A stretch of 40,063 nucleotides of DNA, taken from Planctomycetota bacterium (lineage in GTDB: Bacteria; Planctomycetota; GCA-002687715). The stretch lies in the NCBI GenBank assembly GCA_002687715.1, contig NZBC01000195.1:1-40063 (forward strand). Direction: 5' to 3'. The notes beneath the pieces are model-generated. The model searched no databases. It was not told the origin of the DNA and was given only the letters and a program-made list of their open reading frames with translations. This document shows, in pieces, positions 15,887 through 24,320 of the stretch (position 1 is the stretch's first letter; every line of letters begins with the position of its first letter). The position numbers and the translations under genes are program-made.

Positions 15887-17791
15887 CTACCGGGGGGCGC
15901 TGAGGAGCTCGATCCGGCTCGTTCCTTCTGGAGGCGGGCCTTCGCCGCGCAGCTCCACATGGAGGCTCTGCGCTCCCGCGAATCTCCCGACGGTGATGAG
16001 TCCGCGCGCGTCGGCGCGCAGCTCGCCGACGTTCCAGGTCATGGGCGACGATGCGACTTCCGGCGTCGTGACGTGCACGATCAGCGATCTACGGCCCGGC
16101 CAACGGTAGTCGAGCGCGATGGCCAGCGCATCGCGCTCGCGGACGCCGGGCGGGGCGGACAGGCGGACGCTCTGGCGCCACCCGTTGCCCGTCACCTCCG
16201 GTGCCGACACCCGAACCTCGGCGCGATTTGCGAGGACGAGGTTCGCCACGAGATCGATAGCCAAGAGCTCGAGAACCGGTCGCCCACCGTGGCTGCGGAC
16301 GCGCACCTCGTTCTCGCACGTCCCCGCGCTCGCGACCAGGGGGACGACAGCGGAGCCCTGCCCCCGCCGCCAGGTCCGATCGATGGCGTCGGAGCCGGCG
16401 CGGGTGCTCACCAGCACGTCGCCCCCGGTGACGGTGCCCGTGAGGCGCACGAAAACAGAACCGTCTCCGCAGTGGAAGAAGCCGCCGTCGATGAGACGGG
16501 CCGACGACCCGCGTTCGTAGAGTCGGTGCTGACCGGGTCGCAACGAGTCGGAGGTCGGGAACCGGGCCATCGGACCCAGCGGGTCGAGAGGGGTCCCACT
16601 CGTTGGTGCCAACGAGGTGAACACCTCGCCGAGCGGCCGATAGGTGGGCTTGTTGACGGGGGCGGGGAACCACGGGAACTCCCAGACCACGGTCGTCGGT
16701 TCGGACGTCGGCGCCGCGCCACCGACGATCGAGAGCAGCCCGTCCACGAAGCCGACGCCACGCTGACTGTGGATCCGGATCGCTGAGTTCGTGAAGTGAG
16801 CGAGGTAGTCCGCAAACCCGGACGCATTGCTGAAGCTCGATCCGTGGAGGCGGCACGAGGTCTCGGGGGTCTCTGGAATCGCGCGTCCCTCGCGGCGGAT
16901 GACGCCGATCCGGGGGAGATAGTGGAGCCGGTCGGCCCGCTCCAGGACCCAGCGTGCGAGGCCGTAGTGAAGTTCGCTCGTGGGGAGGCCGAGCAGGCGA
17001 AAGAGATCGCCGGTGTCGACCTCGTCCGGGGCTGTCTCGAGGACCGTCGCCCTGGCCTCGGGCGGGATCCACTTCCGGGTTGTCCGCGCTACGGCTTCGG
17101 CGGCGATGCGCGCTCCGTCGAAGCTCCAGTGGGTGTCCGTTCTGCAGAAGAGCTGAATCCCCGCGTGCCTCTCCATCTCGCGGAGTACGTCAATGACGGG
17201 GACGCCCCGGTCGCGGAGATGCCCGACGAAGCTCACGTAGTAGTCACGGGTCTGGGCGTCCACGTCGGCCGGAAGGTGCTGCGGGTAGACGATGCCCTTC
17301 GGTGGCACCGGCATCACGACCAGACGCGTTCCCTGGAGGGCGAGGAGCCGGTGAACACTGGATACGACGGACGCAAGATAGGCGATCCCGTCTTCGGTCA
17401 ACCCGTCACGACGCGTCGTTCGCGCGCGGAGGAAGAGCCATCCATCGCTGCCCTGGATGACCTCCGGGCGGGACGTTTCACCGAGCACGAGCAACGCGCA
17501 TGCCCACGGTCCCGTCACCGCCAGCCGCACCCGGGACGTCTCCTTCAGGTATTCGTCGATCAGGCGCGCCCTCGTCCCGTCGATCAACCGTGACTGGACC
17601 AGGCGCTTGTGTCGAGCCACCCCGGCCTCCCCGAGCACGACCACCTGCGGCACGGAGAAGACGCAGTCGATGATCAGCGTCCCGACACACATGAGGGCGA
17701 ACAGCCCAGCCACGGCTGCCTCGCGCTTGAGGCGAACCGGCCGATCGATGTCCGGCACGATGTTGGCTTCCGATTCCCGACGCTCCGTCAT
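15887..17791 (-). CDS. AlgX/AlgJ-like SGNH-fold membrane-anchored protein with C-terminal extension
   Basis: A 634-residue protein. One membrane segment at about residues 27-48 precedes an outer domain with GSDGWLFLRART (residues 114-125), the usual opening of alginate O-acetyltransferase AlgX/AlgJ proteins. DTHWSFDGARIAAEAV supplies the Asp219-x-His221 pair and HGSSFSN supplies the candidate nucleophile Ser, where the family has GDSFS. The last 200 residues are beta-rich (VRVRSHGGRPVLELLAIDLV) and look like an added sandwich domain. No MBOAT partner is nearby, which is unusual for an acetyltransferase of this type. ATG 17791 (MTERRESEAN) gives a normal cytoplasmic tail before the membrane segment. 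Confidence 0.82.
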   Translation of the reverse strand: MTERRESEANIVPDIDRPVRLKREAAVAGLFALMCVGTLIIDCVFSVPQVVVLGEAGVARHKRLVQSRLIDGTRARLIDEYLKETSRVRLAVTGPWACALLVLGETSRPEVIQGSDGWLFLRARTTRRDGLTEDGIAYLASVVSSVHRLLALQGTRLVVMPVPPKGIVYPQHLPADVDAQTRDYYVSFVGHLRDRGVPVIDVLREMERHAGIQLFCRTDTHWSFDGARIAAEAVARTTRKWIPPEARATVLETAPDEVDTGDLFRLLGLPTSELHYGLARWVLERADRLHYLPRIGVIRREGRAIPETPETSCRLHGSSFSNASGFADYLAHFTNSAIRIHSQRGVGFVDGLLSIVGGAAPTSEPTTVVWEFPWFPAPVNKPTYRPLGEVFTSLAPTSGTPLDPLGPMARFPTSDSLRPGQHRLYERGSSARLIDGGFFHCGDGSVFVRLTGTVTGGDVLVSTRAGSDAIDRTWRRGQGSAVVPLVASAGTCENEVRVRSHGGRPVLELLAIDLVANLVLANRAEVRVSAPEVTGNGWRQSVRLSAPPGVRERDALAIALDYRWPGRRSLIVHVTTPEVASSPMTWNVGELRADARGLITVGRFAGAQSLHVELRGEGPPPEGTSRIELLSAPR

Positions 17792-18040
17792 GGTGACGCG
17801 GCCCGCTCCGTATCGATCGAGTCTGGCCTGCGCCGTCATCGACGGCGGTGAAGCACAGCGGGGGGAGGCGAGGGGAACGCGACCCCGGCAATCCCGTTCC
17901 GGGTCCGCCCGGTCCAGTCCTGAACCCAACCCTACTACGAATGGCGTGTGGCCTCCGGTTCAACCCTGGCTTCACCGGGCCCGGAGGGCGAGGATGGACT
18001 CGTTCGCGGCGGCCCCGCTAGCGGCTCCGGAGACCTCGCC

Positions 18041-19183
18041 ATGCCACGCTCGAACTTCGCAGCACTCCTCCTCGTCCTGCCGTCGATGCTCTGGGCGCAG
18101 AGCCCCAACCTCGTTCGCAACGGAGGAGGGGAGGCGCGGGGCGGCCTCGACGGCAACATCGCTCCGTTGGTCCTTCCGGAGTGGATCGCGTCCGGAGACA
18201 TCATCCCCGCCGACTACGTGCTGGGCGCGATCTCTGGATGGATGAGCCCGACCGACCCCGGCCCGGCGAACCGGGGACGAACGAACTTCACGGGCGGGTT
18301 CGTCGCCGTTTCCACCGCGGCCCAGACGATCGACGTGAGCTCGGGCGCGGCGGCCATCGATGCGGGCGGCGTTGCCTACGACCTCGGAGCGTGGCTCGGG
18401 GGCTATTTGAACCAGGATGACAACGCCAGGGTCAGCGTCGAATTCCAGAATGGCCTCGGCGCTCTGCTGGCGAGCGCGACGATCGGCCCCGTACTGGCCG
18501 CGGGCCGCGGGTTCGTCACCGCGCTGGTTCACCAGGCCACGACCGGAGCCGTTCCGGTCGGGACCCGCACCGTCATCGTGACCCTGGTTTGCACCCGCAT
18601 CGCCGGGTCCGCGAATGACGGCTACGCCGACAACCTGACCCTCTTCCTGACTCCCGACCCGTTCGCGCCCTACGCCACCTCGATCGCGAGCGGGATCGGC
18701 GCGGGGTCGACCGGGCTCGCGGCCAACATGATCGAGGGCGGCCCACACGACAATCTCACCGTCAACGACCAGGTCGGCGGCTTGGACCGGATGGTCGAGC
18801 TCGCCCTCATCGATGACGTGAAGGTCCGGCTCACCAATCCGTCCCTGGTGACCGATCCGATCCCCTTCGCGGTGTTCGGCTACCTGGGGATTCCGTCCAG
18901 CGCGCAGGCATTCAACTTCCCTGGCCTGGGCGTCTTCTCCATGCCCCCGGCGGGTTTCGTCGGAGATCCTCTGGCGTTCCTCTTCGCCGACAACCTGGGC
19001 CTCGGCCCCGGTCTGCTCCCGTCGACCCCGGCCCCCGCTCCGACCCCGATCGTGACCGGCGGGTGGTCCCTCACCATCCCTGCCCTCAACGTTCCCTTCT
19101 CGGTTTCCCTCCAGGCCGTCTTCTACGAGTTCACGACGGGCACGATTTCGTACTCGAACGCCGTCGTCATCGAGGTGAGCTGA
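18041..19183 (+). CDS. Secreted hypothetical protein, Gly/Ala/Pro-rich
   Basis: A 380-residue protein with a signal peptide (MPRSNFAALLLVLPSMLWAQ). The N-terminal half begins NLVRNGGGEARGGLDGN and carries FVAVSTAAQTIDVSSGAA and DNARVSVEFQNGLG. This is the layout of a jelly-roll/discoidin-like module used for surface or carbohydrate attachment. The second half (PFAPYATSIASGIGAGSTGL on) resembles the repeat-poor tails of secreted planctomycete proteins. No catalytic motif is seen. ATG 18041 is next to the signal. It is divergent from the AlgX-like gene across a 249-bp gap that must hold both promoters. Confidence 0.75.
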   Translation: MPRSNFAALLLVLPSMLWAQSPNLVRNGGGEARGGLDGNIAPLVLPEWIASGDIIPADYVLGAISGWMSPTDPGPANRGRTNFTGGFVAVSTAAQTIDVSSGAAAIDAGGVAYDLGAWLGGYLNQDDNARVSVEFQNGLGALLASATIGPVLAAGRGFVTALVHQATTGAVPVGTRTVIVTLVCTRIAGSANDGYADNLTLFLTPDPFAPYATSIASGIGAGSTGLAANMIEGGPHDNLTVNDQVGGLDRMVELALIDDVKVRLTNPSLVTDPIPFAVFGYLGIPSSAQAFNFPGLGVFSMPPAGFVGDPLAFLFADNLGLGPGLLPSTPAPAPTPIVTGGWSLTIPALNVPFSVSLQAVFYEFTTGTISYSNAVVIEVS

Positions 19184-19262
19184 GCCTCGATGTGATCAGG
19201 CTGGTTTGACGGAGATCGTCGACTAAGCTGGGGTGGGTCCAAGGGGACTCGAGGTGCCTGCC

Positions 19263-19964
19263 ATGAAGAACATCACGCTGAGTGTACTGGTCGTTGCTGT
19301 GGCCATCGGGGGCCTGGTCGGAGCCGTGACGGCGACGCTGATCGCGTCTTCGGATCAACCGACGGGCGAGCACGGGTTCCGCGCCGAAGCTCCGTCAGAG
19401 TTGCCGCCCGAGTTAGCGGAACAGCTGGCGTCTCTGGAGCAGCAGAACCGCGATCTCCTCCATCGCATGGCTGCGCTCGAGCGCCGTCCGGTCGAGAAAG
19501 CGCGGTTTGGCGACAAGGCACCCGTGACCAAGAAGGACCTCGACGCGCTCGCCAAGGAAGTCGAGAGTCGCATCGAGGAGCAGGGAGTTGCCCCCGTCCC
19601 GGACGCCCTCAAGACCCAGGTCGCCGACACGCTCCAGGTGATCCGCAAGGAAGAACGGGATGCGCGGGCCCTCAAGGCGACAGAACGGCAGCGGGCCAAG
19701 ATGGAGTCGAGTCTGGGCCGCATGCGCCAGAAGCTGAACCTCAACGATCGCCAGGTCACGGACCTTCGCGTCGAGTTCCTCGCCAGGGACGAGCGAAACC
19801 GGGAACTGAAGCGCGTGTGGGAAGAGGGCGGCACCCCCGATGCGGTTATCGGTCAGACGAAGCGCCGCAACTACGAGATGCACCAGGAGGCGCTGGTCCG
19901 CATCCTCACCCCGGCACAGCTCGAGACCCACCAGACCTCCCGGCGCGGGCGCGGCAAGGACTAG
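19263..19964 (+). CDS. Membrane-anchored periplasmic coiled-coil protein
   Basis: A 233-residue protein. MKNITLSVLVVAVAIGGLVG and VTATLIA form a membrane anchor or signal. Residues 45-75 (ELAEQLASLEQQNRDLLHRM) and 125-185 form charged helices typical of coiled coils. The C-terminal half has a pattern of Met/Arg/Leu-rich helices ending LVRILTPAQLETHQ, which resembles the LTxxQ motif of CpxP/Spy-like or zinc-resistance-associated periplasmic proteins. The relation is loose. It follows the secreted protein by 79 bases and ends convergent to the AlkD-like gene. Confidence 0.75.
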   Translation: MKNITLSVLVVAVAIGGLVGAVTATLIASSDQPTGEHGFRAEAPSELPPELAEQLASLEQQNRDLLHRMAALERRPVEKARFGDKAPVTKKDLDALAKEVESRIEEQGVAPVPDALKTQVADTLQVIRKEERDARALKATERQRAKMESSLGRMRQKLNLNDRQVTDLRVEFLARDERNRELKRVWEEGGTPDAVIGQTKRRNYEMHQEALVRILTPAQLETHQTSRRGRGKD

Positions 19965-20045
19965 GAACATGTGCCGCAGAAACGGTGGCGCCCCGCCTGC
20001 CGGCGTTGCCCAGCGATCCGTGCACGGCCACGACGCCCCACGCTC

Positions 20046-20753
20046 TTAGCAACGAGTCGTCTTGCGCTTCTTGGCGCGTCCCGACTTGCGGAACTTCTCG
20101 ATGTACTCGGTCGCGAGCGGGACCTTGCACGCGGTGCCGCCCATGTCGACGTCGACCTTGCCCAGCTTCTTGGCGGTGGCCATCGCTTGCTTGGCGAGCG
20201 GCGCGACAGAGGAGCCGACCGCGATCACGAAGCCGTTCATCGTGTAGCGAACGCGGTTCGGGGCGTCGTCGAGGTCCTTCTCGATGCGCTTCAGCAGGCT
20301 CTTGATCTCCTTGAGATCCAGTCCGTCATCGGGGGTCATGGTGACGAGGCCCGCGTAGGTGTTCCAGCCGCCGGCGGCGATGGCTTCCTTCTTTGCACCG
20401 ATCCACTTGACCGCCAGTGCGTGGCCGTGTGCGCTCTCCGCCGCGACCCAGGGGACGGTGTACTCGGAGATCCATTGCCAGGACGCTTTGCGGGCCCATG
20501 ACTCGAGCTGCTTCTTGGTCATCTGCCCGCCGTCGGCGACCATTCCGGCGAGGTACATCGCGTCGTAGTTGCCGGTGTCGTAGAGCTCGCACGCGAGCTC
20601 CTGGTCGCCCTTGATCGTCTTGGCGATGACCTTCAGGTCGCTGACGCGCACGCCGAAGACGTCACCGCTTGCTCCATGGCGTTCGAAGGTCTTGCGGGTC
20701 TGCGCGTTCCCTTTCTTCTCGAGCTGCTTCATGATCTGGGAGGCGGTCGCCAT
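20046..20753 (-). CDS. AlkD-like DNA alkylation repair protein
   Basis: A 235-residue protein of the HEAT-like DNA alkylation repair family (PF08713). Blocks are MATASQIMKQLEKKGNA, FGVRVSDLKVIAKTIKGDQE (family pattern L-x-x-x-A-K), NYDAMYLAGMVAD, LESWARKASWQWISEYTVPW and WNTYAGLVTMTPDD. AlkD members excise alkylated bases. The usual catalytic Asp and Trp residues cannot be placed with certainty here, so the enzyme could also be a divergent family branch of unknown activity. ATG 20753 has GGAGAA about 5 bases upstream. It lies 47 bases after the sulfatase stop on the same strand and may be read through from it. Confidence 0.85.
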   Translation of the reverse strand: MATASQIMKQLEKKGNAQTRKTFERHGASGDVFGVRVSDLKVIAKTIKGDQELACELYDTGNYDAMYLAGMVADGGQMTKKQLESWARKASWQWISEYTVPWVAAESAHGHALAVKWIGAKKEAIAAGGWNTYAGLVTMTPDDGLDLKEIKSLLKRIEKDLDDAPNRVRYTMNGFVIAVGSSVAPLAKQAMATAKKLGKVDVDMGGTACKVPLATEYIEKFRKSGRAKKRKTTRC

Positions 20754-20800
20754 GGAGTTCTCCGGGGGCTGGAAGTCGATGGGATGGTCATGAGTGCCGG

Positions 20801-22231
20801 CTATTTCGAGTCGTAGTCGTCGCCGTTGAGGCTCCGCACCACGGAACCGAGCCACTGCGTCAGCCTGCCGCGCAGTCGTTCGGCGCGCTCGCGTTCGGCG
20901 TCGATCCGGTCCGTCTTTTCGAATGGGTCCTTCGCCAGGTCGTAGAGCTCCCACCGGACGGCGCCCTGCTTGCCGTGGATCCGGTGCAGCTTCCAGTCAT
21001 CTTCGATCCATGCGGCATGACCGGGGAACGAATCGACCGGATGCGGCGGGGACGGGAGAGCCGCTGCGTTCCGGCTGCGCTGGGGAGGCGGCAAATCGCG
21101 CCCGGCCTGCTGCGCTTGCAGCAGTGCGGCCATCCGCTTCGCGGAGGGTGTGCTGATACCTCGGGTCGGGTGGCTCCAGAACCCCATGGCGCGAGGCTTC
21201 GGCTTCTTGCTCGCGATCAGCGGTGTCAGGGTGACCCCGTCGAGTGGGGGTTGCGTCTCCACCCGGGTCCCGGTGAGCTCGAGGATGGTCGGATAGATGT
21301 CGCTCGTGTTGCAACGCACCTTGGTCGTGCGCGGCTGCTTGATGCGAGCTGGCCACTCGATGATCGCCGGCACCAGGAGACCGCCTTCGTACACGTCGCC
21401 CTTGTGTCCGCGATGTCCGCCGGTGTTTCCAACGGTGCCCAGCGCGCCGTTGTCGCTGCAGTACCACAGGATGGTGTCGTCCCGGATGCCGAGCGTGGTC
21501 AGCCCCGTGCGCAACTTGCCGAACGCGCGGTCCATTCCGGTGATCTCGCCGTAGAAGTTCTTGAGCTTCCTGGGCTGATCCGCGTAGACGGCTCGATCCT
21601 TGGCGATGGCGCGATGAGGTCCGTGCGGGGACCCGAACCACACGACGGCGAAGATCGGTGCGTCCGCCTTCAGGCTCTTCCCGATCCATTCCAGCGCCGC
21701 GTCGACGGCGATGGACGAGCTCTCGCCCTTGCCCTGCACCGCTTGGCCCCGGTGGCTCATGATGGCGTCGTTGTCGTAGAAGTTGGGCGCGCTCAACCAC
21801 TCGTCGAACCCGTTGTTGCCCGGATTGTCCGGGCTCCCTCGTCGTACGGAGCCGACATGCCATTTGCCGAAGTGTCCGGTCGCGTAGCCGGAAGCCTTCA
21901 ACGCCTCGGCCAGGGTGACCTCCTGCGGCCGCATCGAGTGCCCCCACTTGAACACGCCCATGCGATTGGGGTGGCGTCCCGTCAGGACGCTCGCCCGGGT
22001 AGGGGAGCAGACCGGTGCCGCGGCGTAGAACCGATCGAATCGAAGACCGCTCGCCGCGGCCGCGTCGAAGTTGGGCGTCTTGAGGACAGGATGGCCGTTG
22101 TAGGCCATGTCGCCCCACCCCTGGTCGTCGGCCATGACCAGGACGACGTGGGGCCGCTTCTGCGCCGAGGCGGGGTGGAATGCCGGGAGGGCGGTCAACA
22201 GAACGATCGCGGAGAGTATCGAGGTTCGCAT
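20801..22231 (-). CDS. Secreted type I sulfatase (formylglycine-dependent)
   Basis: A 476-residue sulfatase with a signal peptide ending near residue 24. PHVVLVMADDQGWGDMAYNG carries the metal-binding Asp pair at 35-36. CSPTRASVLTGRHPNRMG at residues 75-92 is the formylglycine motif, with Cys75 to be oxidised. GHFGKWHVG, WYCSDNGALGTVGNTGG and GHKGDVYEGGLLVPAIIEWP are further S1 sulfatase signatures. It acts on sulfate esters outside the cytoplasm. The C-terminus (AAWIEDDWKLHRIHGK) matches family ends. It starts on the opposite strand to the split DsbD_N/ThuA-like gene, 340 bases away. Confidence 0.93.
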   Translation of the reverse strand: MRTSILSAIVLLTALPAFHPASAQKRPHVVLVMADDQGWGDMAYNGHPVLKTPNFDAAAASGLRFDRFYAAAPVCSPTRASVLTGRHPNRMGVFKWGHSMRPQEVTLAEALKASGYATGHFGKWHVGSVRRGSPDNPGNNGFDEWLSAPNFYDNDAIMSHRGQAVQGKGESSSIAVDAALEWIGKSLKADAPIFAVVWFGSPHGPHRAIAKDRAVYADQPRKLKNFYGEITGMDRAFGKLRTGLTTLGIRDDTILWYCSDNGALGTVGNTGGHRGHKGDVYEGGLLVPAIIEWPARIKQPRTTKVRCNTSDIYPTILELTGTRVETQPPLDGVTLTPLIASKKPKPRAMGFWSHPTRGISTPSAKRMAALLQAQQAGRDLPPPQRSRNAAALPSPPHPVDSFPGHAAWIEDDWKLHRIHGKQGAVRWELYDLAKDPFEKTDRIDAERERAERLRGRLTQWLGSVVRSLNGDDYDSK

Positions 22232-22571
22232 GGCCGGCCCATCCTATTCCGACCGCGACCCGGCGGGGTGGCGGAGGCTGGGTGAGCTCCAAATGGTGCG
22301 AAGTTCAAGTCCGGCCACAGCGACCTGCTCGGCACCGCCCATCTCAGTGAATCGGAGCCGCGACCGGTCCTCGATCACGTGCGGGACCTCCCTGACGGTT
22401 ACACCCCGAGCGTCGGATTCACACTTCGCCTGGCTCCTCGTCGCGGCCGTGCTCTACGTCCCGTGTCGGGTGTCGGGGCCTGCGGCGGCGCAGGACCGGG
22501 CGAAACTCCGAGCCGAGCCCGGTTGGATCCGCGCGTGCTACGGTGTTGCCTTCCGACGAGGAGAATCTCCT
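22232..22571. other. Gap of 340 bases between divergent genes, no gene recognised
   Basis: This gap must hold the promoters of the sulfatase (minus) and of the split gene (plus). The frame of the plus-strand gene is open through part of it with a hydrophobic stretch (FAWLLVAAVLYVPC), but without family resemblance or a plausible ribosome site. A T-loop-like TTCAAGTCC at about 22302 has no matching stem or cloverleaf. Confidence 0.5.
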
Positions 22572-23318
22572 ATGAACGCCAGCACATGGCTTCTGACCCT
22601 GTGCCTGCTCTGGACGACGGCTGCGGGGCAGCAACCGATGGAGATCGTCGGGCTGCCGGCGAACGCACCTCTGACGCTGTCCGCGTCGGCTTCGAACGAC
22701 GAGCTGACCCTCGATGTGAAGATGAAGCCGGGCTGGCATCTGTACGCCAAGGACGTCGGCGGCGGCGAGCCGGTCTCGGTGACCATCGAGGAGGGCGCGG
22801 CCTTCACCGCGCGGAAGCCGCTCGTCGTGCCCAAGGGAACCGCGGGCAAGCTGACGGGGGCGTTCCGGCTCGTGCTCCCATTGAAGAGGAGTGGTCCCCG
22901 CGACGCGCTCAAAGCGCGTTTCGCGTTCATGGCGTGCGACCCCATCGAGTGTCTGCCGCCGATGTCCGTGACCCTGACGGGGTCCATTCCGCAGGCCCAT
23001 GAACAGGGCGTGGAGGAGCGCCTGAAGGTGCTGCTCGTGGTCGATGTGGCCGATTCGCGCAGCCAGCGGATCTCGGACTTCTTCGGAAAGCACGGGCTGG
23101 CGACGACAGTCGCGACCTACTGGGAGGTCACCAAGTCCGCTTGCGACGCCTCCGACGTCGTGCTGGCCGATTCGAAGCTGTTCCGCAAGAGCGTCAAGGG
23201 GTCGCGGGCCCGAGTGCTCGCGTTCCCCAAGACGAGTTCGCCCATCGTCGCGGTGGGTTTCCTCGGGACCGAGCTGATCGAGGCTCATGGAATCGCCATG
23301 ACCTCGGGCTACATCTGA
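22572..23318 (+). CDS. DsbD N-terminal-like / ThuA-like protein, first part of a gene cut by an in-frame TGA
   Basis: A 248-residue product. After a signal peptide (MNASTWLLTLCLLWTTAAG), residues 35-140 match the DsbD N-terminal sensor domain: LDVKMKPGWHLYAKD, PLVVPKGTAG, FAFMACDPIECLPPMSV. The cysteine pair 122 and 127 replaces the usual disulfide-exchange pair. From about 152 a ThuA/amidotransferase-like Rossmann part begins (KVLLVVDVADSRSQRISDFF, DASDVVLADSKLF, VAVGFLGTELIEAHGIAMTS). It stops at TGA 23316-23318, but the same frame continues with the rest of that domain. ATG 22572 follows CGAGGAGAATCTCCT, a good ribosome site. See the next entry. Confidence 0.85.
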   Translation: MNASTWLLTLCLLWTTAAGQQPMEIVGLPANAPLTLSASASNDELTLDVKMKPGWHLYAKDVGGGEPVSVTIEEGAAFTARKPLVVPKGTAGKLTGAFRLVLPLKRSGPRDALKARFAFMACDPIECLPPMSVTLTGSIPQAHEQGVEERLKVLLVVDVADSRSQRISDFFGKHGLATTVATYWEVTKSACDASDVVLADSKLFRKSVKGSRARVLAFPKTSSPIVAVGFLGTELIEAHGIAMTSGYI

Positions 23319-23324
23319 ATCTGC

Positions 23325-24254
23325 ATGGATCATCTGGGCCACGGGTTGGCCCTCGACCATCCGATCTTCAACTCACCCCACGCGACGAGCTTCGACCATG
23401 TCCAGAAGGCGCGACCGAAGCAGTACGAGGGACTGAAGTCCCCGCTCCACCCGAAGGGAGTGCCGGAGACCTACCGGCTCGTGTTGTTCGAGAAGGACAA
23501 ACCGGACGGCTGGAACCCCACGATCGTGAGCCACGAGGGCTACTTCACCGACATCCCCGGATTCGAGAACCTCGCGGAGGGCAACTCCTCGAAGATGCTC
23601 GGCAGCCTCTCTCTCGCGCGCCAGGGTCGTTACTTCTACTGGGGATACTCTGCCGACCCCGCACGTCTGACCGCGGGCGCCCGGATGACGCTGCTCAACG
23701 TCATCCACTACATGCACTGGAACCGGAACAGTCTCACGGTTCCATTCGTATGTCGGACGCGGAAGATCCTCTGGGTCTACACCCGGTTGGGGCGGGACAC
23801 GGGGTACAAGCGGGGGGTCGAGGAGCACTTCCCGAACTCGCTGCTGCCCGACCTGCGGAAGACCTACACGCCGTCCTTCGAAGGCGCCTCGACCTGGGTC
23901 GACAAGTACCTGCCCTACGTGTTTAGCGGCAAGGAGCCTCGGCACCGCAACGCCCGCTACAAGAACCTGTACGAGGTCGACTCCGATGCGATGGCGCTGG
24001 GCACTCCCAACGATTCGCGGAAGAGCCTCGAACGCTGGATACGGCTCGCGCGCGGCGCCGCTGGCGAGGATCGCGGCCGTGCTCGCCGTTGCCTCGAGCG
24101 CTACGTCCATCCCGACATCCGGCCCGAGGATGGTGACTGGGAGAAGTGGTACGCGCGTCAACGGGGCCGCATCGCGTTCATCGAGTCGTCCGGCTTCTGG
24201 TGGCAGGAGAGTCCCGTGGTTCTCGAGCGGGAGGCTGCTGCGAAGGTCCGCTAG
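23325..24254 (+). CDS. Second part of the split DsbD_N/ThuA-like gene
   Basis: A 309-residue reading in the same frame as the preceding gene, with ATG six bases after its TGA. It opens MDHLGHGLALDHPIFNSPHA, then IVSHEGYFTDIPGF and LARQGRYFYWGYSADPARLT. GARMTLLNVIHYMHWN is the usual closing helix of planctomycete ThuA-like domains (pattern W-G-x-x-x-x-P-x-x-T-x-x-G-x-x-x-x-x-N). This domain starts in the previous reading, so this is its continuation rather than an independent protein. The tail (DKYLPYVFSGKEPRHR, ERWIRLARG, ERYVHPDI) is of unknown fold. It could be made by reinitiation at ATG 23325, by readthrough, or not at all. Confidence 0.72.
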   Translation: MDHLGHGLALDHPIFNSPHATSFDHVQKARPKQYEGLKSPLHPKGVPETYRLVLFEKDKPDGWNPTIVSHEGYFTDIPGFENLAEGNSSKMLGSLSLARQGRYFYWGYSADPARLTAGARMTLLNVIHYMHWNRNSLTVPFVCRTRKILWVYTRLGRDTGYKRGVEEHFPNSLLPDLRKTYTPSFEGASTWVDKYLPYVFSGKEPRHRNARYKNLYEVDSDAMALGTPNDSRKSLERWIRLARGAAGEDRGRARRCLERYVHPDIRPEDGDWEKWYARQRGRIAFIESSGFWWQESPVVLEREAAAKVR

Positions 24255-24320
24255 AGCTGCGGGATCGGGAGGGATCCTGCGTTCTCCCTGGATCCCCTTC
24301 GCTCCTCTCGCTCACCTGGA

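Noticed and set aside
19183..19202. AGCCT/AGGCT inverted repeat after the secreted protein gene
   Set aside because: Only five base pairs with a 10-base loop and no T-run; too weak to call a terminator.
22264..22330. TTCAAGTCC T-loop-like sequence suggesting a tRNA or tRNA fragment
   Set aside because: The bases before and after the loop do not pair as a T-stem, and no acceptor or anticodon stem can be drawn.
23336..23352. Hairpin after the in-frame TGA as a bacterial SECIS element
   Set aside because: The stem is short and its loop lies farther from the TGA than in known bacterial elements; no selenoprotein genes are visible in the window.
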